Positions 7,311-11,181 of a stretch of DNA of 11,181 nt are shown here, piece by piece; positions within the stretch are counted from its first letter, which is position 1; each line of letters opens with the position of its first letter. Location of the stretch: the NCBI GenBank assembly GCA_030037185.1, contig JASHRR010000203.1, forward strand, positions 1 to 11,181, given 5' to 3'. A program made the translations under genes and the position numbers. Source of the stretch: Xanthobacteraceae bacterium (lineage in GTDB: Bacteria > Pseudomonadota > Alphaproteobacteria > Rhizobiales > Xanthobacteraceae). The notes under the pieces were generated by a model. It made no database searches, had not been told where the DNA came from, and was given only the letters and a program-made list of their open reading frames with translations.

Positions 7311-8147
7311 ATGGCGAATGTCATTGCCTCGCGCGATATCAGGCGTCTGATCGAGATCATGGCGGCGCTGCGCGCGCCCGCTAGCGGCTGCCCGTGGGAT
7401 CTGGCGCAGAACTTCTCCACCATTGCGCCCTACACCATCGAGGAAGCCTATGAGGTCGCGGACGCGATCGAACGGCGCGATTTCGACGATTTGCGGGACG
7501 AACTGGGCGACCTCCTCTTGCAGGTGGTGTTTCACGCCCGGATGGCGGAGGAAGCAGGCCTGTTCGGATTCGGCGACGTGGTCGAGGCGATCACCGAAAA
7601 GCTGGTGCGGCGCCATCCGCACGTGTTTGGCGACGCGCGCGGTCTTGATGTCCAGGAGGTCAATGCGCTGTGGGATCGGATCAAGGCGCAGGAGAAGGCC
7701 GAGCGGGCCGCGCGCCGGGTGATTGATGCACCGGACGCACGGGAGCGCAGCAAGGGCGCCCTGGCGGGCGTTCCCGCTGCTCTGCCCGCCCTTATGCGCG
7801 CGTTCAAGCTCCAGGAAAAGGCCGGCCGGGTTGGCTTCGACTGGAACGATCCCCTGGCGGTGCTCGCAAAGATCCGCGAGGAGGCCGATGAGATTGCGGC
7901 CGCGCTGGGGTCAGGCGAACCGCGGGCGGCCCAAGAGGAGGTCGGCGATCTGTTGTTCGCCGTTGCCAATCTCGCCCGCCATCTCGGCGCCGATCCGGAA
8001 GCCGCGCTGCGCACCGCCAACGAAAAGTTCGAACGCCGCTTCGGTTATATCGAGCAAGCGCTCGCGGCGGCCGGAAAAACGCCCGAGCGATCGACGCTCG
8101 CCGAGATGGACGGGCTGTGGAACGAAGCGAAGAGCCGGGAGTCGTAG
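7311..8147 (+). CDS. mazG: Nucleoside triphosphate pyrophosphohydrolase MazG
   Basis: This 278-residue protein has the two-domain MazG layout (E. coli MazG is 263 residues). It hydrolyses (d)NTPs to (d)NMP and pyrophosphate, cleaning nucleotide pools and, in E. coli, influencing the stringent response. Domain 1 has GCPWDLAQNFSTIAPYTIEEAYE (about 26-48) and the metal-binding DELGD (63-67). The linker contains RRHPHVFGD (about 100-108). Domain 2 has AGRVGFDWND (about 171-180), IREEADEI (about 188-195) and EEVGDLL (about 209-215). Both copies of the Glu/Asp-rich alpha-helical metal site look intact. The frame also allows ATG at 7287 and TTG at 7269. I prefer 7311 because MANVIASRDIRRLIEIMAAL fits the usual family N-terminus, but no start has a clear Shine-Dalgarno. 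It is divergent from the jet operon and probably an unrelated housekeeping neighbour, though nucleotide-pool enzymes do occur near defence genes. Confidence 0.93.
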   Translation: MANVIASRDIRRLIEIMAALRAPASGCPWDLAQNFSTIAPYTIEEAYEVADAIERRDFDDLRDELGDLLLQVVFHARMAEEAGLFGFGDVVEAITEKLVRRHPHVFGDARGLDVQEVNALWDRIKAQEKAERAARRVIDAPDARERSKGALAGVPAALPALMRAFKLQEKAGRVGFDWNDPLAVLAKIREEADEIAAALGSGEPRAAQEEVGDLLFAVANLARHLGADPEAALRTANEKFERRFGYIEQALAAAGKTPERSTLAEMDGLWNEAKSRES

Positions 8148-8183
8148 GATCCGTTGGCGCGATGGCGAACCAAGATGTTCTGA

Positions 8184-8207
8184 GCCGTGTCGGCCATCCG
8201 GCACGGC
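8184..8207. terminator. Hairpin between convergent mazG and Cys/Met gene
   Basis: A 10-bp stem (one G-U) has arms GCCGTGTCGG and CCGGCACGGC around a CCAT loop. It sits in the 89-nt gap between the two convergent stop codons, where a bidirectional terminator is expected. No T-run follows on either strand, so it is not a textbook intrinsic terminator. Confidence 0.4.
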
Positions 8208-8236
8208 CATTGAACGGCAACGGGCTCTTTCGGCCG

Positions 8237-9511
8237 TCAAAGGGCTCGTGCCATATCAGCGATGAGATCGTCGGGATGTTCGATGCCAACCGACACCCGG
8301 ATCAAAGCGGGCGTAATCCCGATCGCCCGCCGCGCTTCCTCTGAAAGCCCGGAATGCACCGTGGTCGCCGGGTGACAAATCAAAGATTCCGTACCCCCGA
8401 GGCTGACCGCGAGCTTGAACACCTCCAGCTGATTGAGGAATGCAAACGCCTCGGCCTGCCCGCCGTTAATCTCAAACGAGAATGTCGAGCCAGCCGAGCT
8501 CGATTGCCGCTCCATCAGCTGTCGCGCCGGATCATCAGCGCGAAGCAGCGGCGGGTAATGAACACGCACCACTTTGGGATGCTCGGAGAGGAATTGCGCC
8601 ACCTTCGCGGCATTGGTGGCCGCGCGCTCCATGCGCACCGACACCGTTTCCAGCGAACGGCTCAACATCCAGCAGGAATGCGGATCAAGCTGCGTCCCGA
8701 TGGCGCCGCGCAGGGCGCGGATCGGCCGCAGACGCTCGTGCGAGCCGATGACGGCGCCGGCGATGAGATCGCTGTGCCCGCCCACATACTTTGTCAGCGA
8801 ATAGATTGACAGATCGGCACCGTGATCCAGAGGCGATTGGAACACCGGCCCTAGCAGGGTGTTGTCGCAGGCGATGATCGGGCGGATGCCTTGCTGGCTG
8901 CCAATCGCTTCGCCAATCCGCCTCACGAGCGCGATGTCGACAAGCGTGTTCATCGGATTGGACGGCGTCTCGATGAAAACCATCGCCACGCGGCCCTTGG
9001 TCATGCTGTATTCGGCCGCGCCGCGAATGTGACTCTCGTCGAGACCGTCCGTGAATGCCACCGCCTGGATGCCGAAGGGCGTCAGCGTCTTCTCAATCAG
9101 CACCTCGGTGCCGCCATAGAGCGGGCGGCTGTGCAAGATCACGTCGCCGGGCCTGACATCGGTCAGGATGGCCGTAGCGATCGCGGCCATGCCGGAGGAG
9201 AACACGAGACCTTCTTCGGCTCCCTCGTAAGCGGCAAGGCGATCTTCAACGATTTCGAGATTGGGGTGGTTGAAGCGGGAATAGACAAGCCCTGCTCTGC
9301 CCTCGGCCGGCGGCTCTCGACGTCCAGCGGTGTAATCGAAGAAGTCGCGCCCCTCTTCAGCCGTTCGAAACACGAAGGTCGAGGTCAGGAACACCGGCGG
9401 CTTCACCGACCCTTCCGAAAGCGCGGGATCGTACCCGTATCCGAGCATCAAGGTCTCCGGCTTCAGCGCGTGATTGCCGATCCGGGCTTTATGATAGCGT
9501 GAGATGTCCAT
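8237..9511 (-). CDS. PLP-dependent Cys/Met-metabolism enzyme, cystathionine gamma-synthase family
   Basis: This 424-residue fold-type I PLP enzyme belongs to the Cys/Met metabolism family (cystathionine gamma-synthase, gamma-lyase, O-succinyl/O-acetylhomoserine sulfhydrylase, methionine gamma-lyase). Visible landmarks are YSRFNHPN (77-84, the Tyr and Arg that bind the PLP phosphate of the partner subunit), SSGMA (105-109, phosphate loop), Tyr132 in RPLYGGT (stacks on PLP), Asp216 in CDNT, the Schiff-base lysine K241 in [12 protein letters not shown], and SLGGTESL (370-377, substrate carboxylate). The exact reaction cannot be assigned: no methionine or cysteine pathway gene is adjacent. The ATG at 9511 has a good Shine-Dalgarno (GGGAG at 9523-9519, 7 nt spacing). 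The frame runs 86 codons further up with non-family sequence, so I reject the longer form. It converges on mazG and is divergent from the MBL-fold gene. Confidence 0.9.
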   Translation of the reverse strand: MDISRYHKARIGNHALKPETLMLGYGYDPALSEGSVKPPVFLTSTFVFRTAEEGRDFFDYTAGRREPPAEGRAGLVYSRFNHPNLEIVEDRLAAYEGAEEGLVFSSGMAAIATAILTDVRPGDVILHSRPLYGGTEVLIEKTLTPFGIQAVAFTDGLDESHIRGAAEYSMTKGRVAMVFIETPSNPMNTLVDIALVRRIGEAIGSQQGIRPIIACDNTLLGPVFQSPLDHGADLSIYSLTKYVGGHSDLIAGAVIGSHERLRPIRALRGAIGTQLDPHSCWMLSRSLETVSVRMERAATNAAKVAQFLSEHPKVVRVHYPPLLRADDPARQLMERQSSSAGSTFSFEINGGQAEAFAFLNQLEVFKLAVSLGGTESLICHPATTVHSGLSEEARRAIGITPALIRVSVGIEHPDDLIADMARAL

Positions 9512-9803
9512 GCTGGTTCTCCCGGTCAAATTAACGCTGCGTTCGATGCAACGCTTGAGTAACGTCCTGCAAGGGATCACGGATGGCCCGGATAGGAGCC
9601 GCGGCGAATCGTCCGCGTTTTTCACGTGGTTTTGACTTACGGGGTCGCCGCGCCGCCTCATTGCCTTAGTACCGGCTTGCCATCCATCGGAGGCCCTACC
9701 GACCTTCGACACAACCCGATATCGACCCCAGAGTCGCTTATCGGCGCCGCTCGTTTTGCGTCGCCGCAAAGCACGAGCGTCGTGTCACTGGAGGAGATCA
9801 ACC
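9512..9803. other. Divergent intergenic region with possible structured leader of the Cys/Met gene
   Basis: These 292 nt lie between two divergent starts. On the minus-strand side a small hairpin (9539-9554, arms GCGTT and AACGC) lies just before the Shine-Dalgarno, and 9552-9573 loosely resembles part of an alphaproteobacterial SAM-II riboswitch (see findings). On the plus-strand side TTGACT at 9632-9637 may be a -35 box for the MBL-fold gene, but no good -10 follows at normal spacing. Confidence 0.35.
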
Positions 9804-10718
9804 ATGAGGAACATCACGGTCGCCGCGTTGGCAAGTGCCGCTATTTTCATTGCCGGAACTGCTATCGCCCAGCAGAACGTCGATTTCTCCAAGGTGGAGA
9901 TGAAGACGACGGACCTTGGAAACAAGACCTACCTACTTCAAGGCCAGGGCGGCAACATCACGGTCGCGGTCGGCACCGACGGCATCATCATGGTGGACAG
10001 CGAGTTCGCGCCGCTCCACGACAAGATCAAGGCTGCGATTGAGAAAATCTCGCGGCTGCCTATCAAGTATCTCATCGACACTCACTATCATGGCGACCAT
10101 ACGGGGGGGAACGCGGCCTTCCACAAGGACGGCGCGATCGTCGTCGCGCAAGATAATATCAGGACCCGTCTAGCCGCCGGCACTACGAACGGCCTCACGG
10201 GCAACAAGACGGCGAGTGTGTCGGGGGATGCGCTGCCGACCGAAACCTATGTCGGCGGCTCAAAGACAGTGGAAGTTGGCGGCCGAAAGGCGGTTCTCAA
10301 TCATGTCTATAATGCGCATACCGATGGCGACAGCTGGGTCTATTTCCAGGATGCCAATGTGCTGGCCACCGGCGATACCTTCACCAATACCGGCCGCTAT
10401 AACACCATCGATTTCGCCAACGGCGGCGATATCAGGGGCCTGATCCGCGCGGTCGACGCCTATATGAAGGTCTCGAACGACAACACCAAGATCGTGCCCG
10501 GCCATGGCGCGCTCGCCAAAAAGGCAGACTTGGTTGCCTGGCGTGAAATGCTGGTGACCTCGCGCGATCGCGTCCAGAAGCTAGTTGACGAAGGCCAGAG
10601 CGAGCAGCAGGTGCTTGCCGAGAAGCCCTTGGCGGACCTCGACAAGAAGTGGGCCGCCAGCGATCAGCAGGCGCAAAATTGGCTGCGCATGGTCTACAAC
10701 TCCTTCAGGCGCTCCTGA
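9804..10718 (+). CDS. Secreted metallo-beta-lactamase-fold hydrolase
   Basis: This 304-residue protein has an N-terminal signal peptide (MRNITVAALASAAIFIAGTA, likely cleaved after Ala22 of AIA), so it should be periplasmic. The MBL fold is shown by the zinc motif HYHGDH (His94, His96, Asp98, His99), His172 in NAHTDGDS, Asp191 in ATGDTF and His234 in VPGHGA. Asp191 at the metal-bridging position is the arrangement of glyoxalase-II-like and general MBL hydrolases, not of classical B1 or B3 beta-lactamases, so antibiotic resistance should not be assumed. The substrate is unknown. The C-terminal helices (about 240-304) are typical of this group of exported MBL proteins. The ATG at 9804 follows a strong GGAGGAGA at 9790-9797; an ATG 16 codons upstream precedes this site and is rejected. 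The next gene also encodes an exported protein but lies 182 nt away with its own ribosome site. Confidence 0.9.
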   Translation: MRNITVAALASAAIFIAGTAIAQQNVDFSKVEMKTTDLGNKTYLLQGQGGNITVAVGTDGIIMVDSEFAPLHDKIKAAIEKISRLPIKYLIDTHYHGDHTGGNAAFHKDGAIVVAQDNIRTRLAAGTTNGLTGNKTASVSGDALPTETYVGGSKTVEVGGRKAVLNHVYNAHTDGDSWVYFQDANVLATGDTFTNTGRYNTIDFANGGDIRGLIRAVDAYMKVSNDNTKIVPGHGALAKKADLVAWREMLVTSRDRVQKLVDEGQSEQQVLAEKPLADLDKKWAASDQQAQNWLRMVYNSFRRS

Positions 10719-10748
10719 CAACGTGGACGTGGTTCTAAGGAAGCAGGC

Positions 10749-10774
10749 GCACCGTCGGCGATCACCGGCGGTGC
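10749..10774 (+). terminator. Strong hairpin after the MBL-fold gene
   Basis: A 10-bp stem (one G-U) has arms GCACCGTCGG and CCGGCGGTGC around loop CGATCA. It begins 31 nt after the MBL-fold stop. No T-run follows, so it is a possible terminator or 3'-end stabiliser and not a certain one. Confidence 0.4.
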
Positions 10775-10813
10775 CGATCGAGGGGGATTGGCGATCGATC
10801 GGCCATACTCTCC

Positions 10814-10830
10814 GCGTCAATTCTTGACGC
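10814..10830. promoter_or_regulatory. Perfect inverted repeat upstream of the small secreted protein
   Basis: GCGTCAA-TTC-TTGACGC is a 7-bp perfect inverted repeat located 71-87 bp upstream of the next ATG. Its right arm contains TTGACG, which could be a -35 box, although no good -10 follows at 17 nt. It may be an operator or part of the transcript end of the upstream gene. Confidence 0.3.
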
Positions 10831-10900
10831 TTGGAGGCCGGGCCGCTTTCGCCAAATCCTCGCAAGCCCAAGCACGGCAAACCAACCGAAAGGAAGACCA

Positions 10901-11181
10901 ATGCTGAAGACCTACCTGTCCATCGCATCGATGGCGACCCTCGTGGCATTTGCGTTCGCGGGACTGGCACAGGCTCAGTCGAGTGCCCCCAATCTGAGCG
11001 GTACTTACCGGTGCCAGCCCCAACCGGACCCCTGCAAATGGCAGGGCCAGACCCCCACGATTTCCCAATCCGGCACCAAACTCGAGCTTAAGATTGGCGG
11101 CGACGAGCTTGCCGATGGCAAACTGACGAGCAACATTACGGTGAGCGCCGGGCCGCCCTATAACGCCGAGGGGCTGGTCCG
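10901..11181 (+). CDS. Small secreted protein of unknown function, 3' end beyond the window
   Basis: The ATG at 10901 is preceded by AGGAAG (10891-10896) with good spacing, and 93 codons are open to the right edge. Residues 1-25 form a signal peptide: MLKTYLS, a hydrophobic core (ATLVAFAFAGLA), then AQA as cleavage site before QSS. The mature part begins SAPNLSGTYRCQPQPDPCKW, with a Cys pair (about residues 38 and 45) that could form a disulphide, followed by a Gly/Thr/Lys-rich stretch suggestive of beta strands (ISQSGTKLELKIGGDELADG). The NLSGTY opening is common in small exported beta-sheet proteins of Bradyrhizobium and relatives as I remember them. I do not recognise a defined function. 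Part of the gene is read in another frame by an overlapping ORF starting at 10831, which lacks a ribosome site. Confidence 0.75.
   Translation, partial: MLKTYLSIASMATLVAFAFAGLAQAQSSAPNLSGTYRCQPQPDPCKWQGQTPTISQSGTKLELKIGGDELADGKLTSNITVSAGPPYNAEGLV

Noticed and set aside
6954..7622. Minus-strand open frame of 222 codons across the intergenic region and antisense to mazG
   Set aside because: Most of it mirrors the conserved MazG N-terminal domain; the rest is intergenic and unlike any protein I recognise.
9512..9769. 86-codon N-terminal extension of the Cys/Met enzyme
   Set aside because: Non-family sequence, and the GGGAG ribosome site before the ATG at 9511 fits the normal family length.
9804..10718. 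Calling the MBL-fold protein a beta-lactamase
   Set aside because: It has a metal-bridging Asp (Asp191, GDTF) typical of glyoxalase-II-like MBL hydrolases, and no B1/B3-specific residues were seen.
1..11181. CRISPR array, tRNA, insertion sequence, prophage or integrase
   Set aside because: I saw no regularly spaced repeats, no tRNA-like cloverleaf with CCA end and no transposase or integrase motifs on either strand.

Overview
The window looks like chromosomal DNA of a GC-rich alphaproteobacterium. Bradyrhizobium or a close relative in the Hyphomicrobiales is my best guess, from the wording of the MazG, Cys/Met-enzyme and small secreted proteins and from palindromic repeats lying inside and between genes. 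No database was consulted.

Left part (1-6874, minus strand): a Wadjet type I defence operon, read right to left as jetA (DUF3375, MukF-like), jetB (DUF4194, MukE-like), jetC (MukB-like SMC ATPase) and jetD (DUF3322+DUF2220 Toprim nuclease). jetA/jetB and jetB/jetC overlap by ATGA. jetD follows after an unusual 181-nt gap and runs off the left edge with only its last residues missing. By family knowledge, JetABC is an SMC loop-extrusion motor that recognises small circular DNA and JetD cleaves it, so the operon limits plasmid entry. All four frames are intact and the key catalytic motifs are present.

Middle (6875-7310): a 436-nt divergent intergenic region. It holds a possible jet promoter with a palindrome over its -35 box, and two overlapping perfect hairpins in the jetA leader.

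Right part (7311-11181): ordinary chromosomal genes. mazG (plus) converges on a PLP-dependent Cys/Met-metabolism enzyme (minus), with a strong hairpin between their ends. Then come a secreted metallo-beta-lactamase-fold hydrolase and the start of a small secreted protein of unknown function, both plus strand with clear Shine-Dalgarno sites and signal peptides. I see no tRNA, rRNA, CRISPR array, transposase or integrase.

The defence system itself is a known type. The less ordinary features are local: a repeat element translated inside the N-terminus of JetC, a small ORF exactly bridging jetC and jetD, structured DNA around the jet promoter, and a weak SAM-II-riboswitch-like stretch before the Cys/Met gene.
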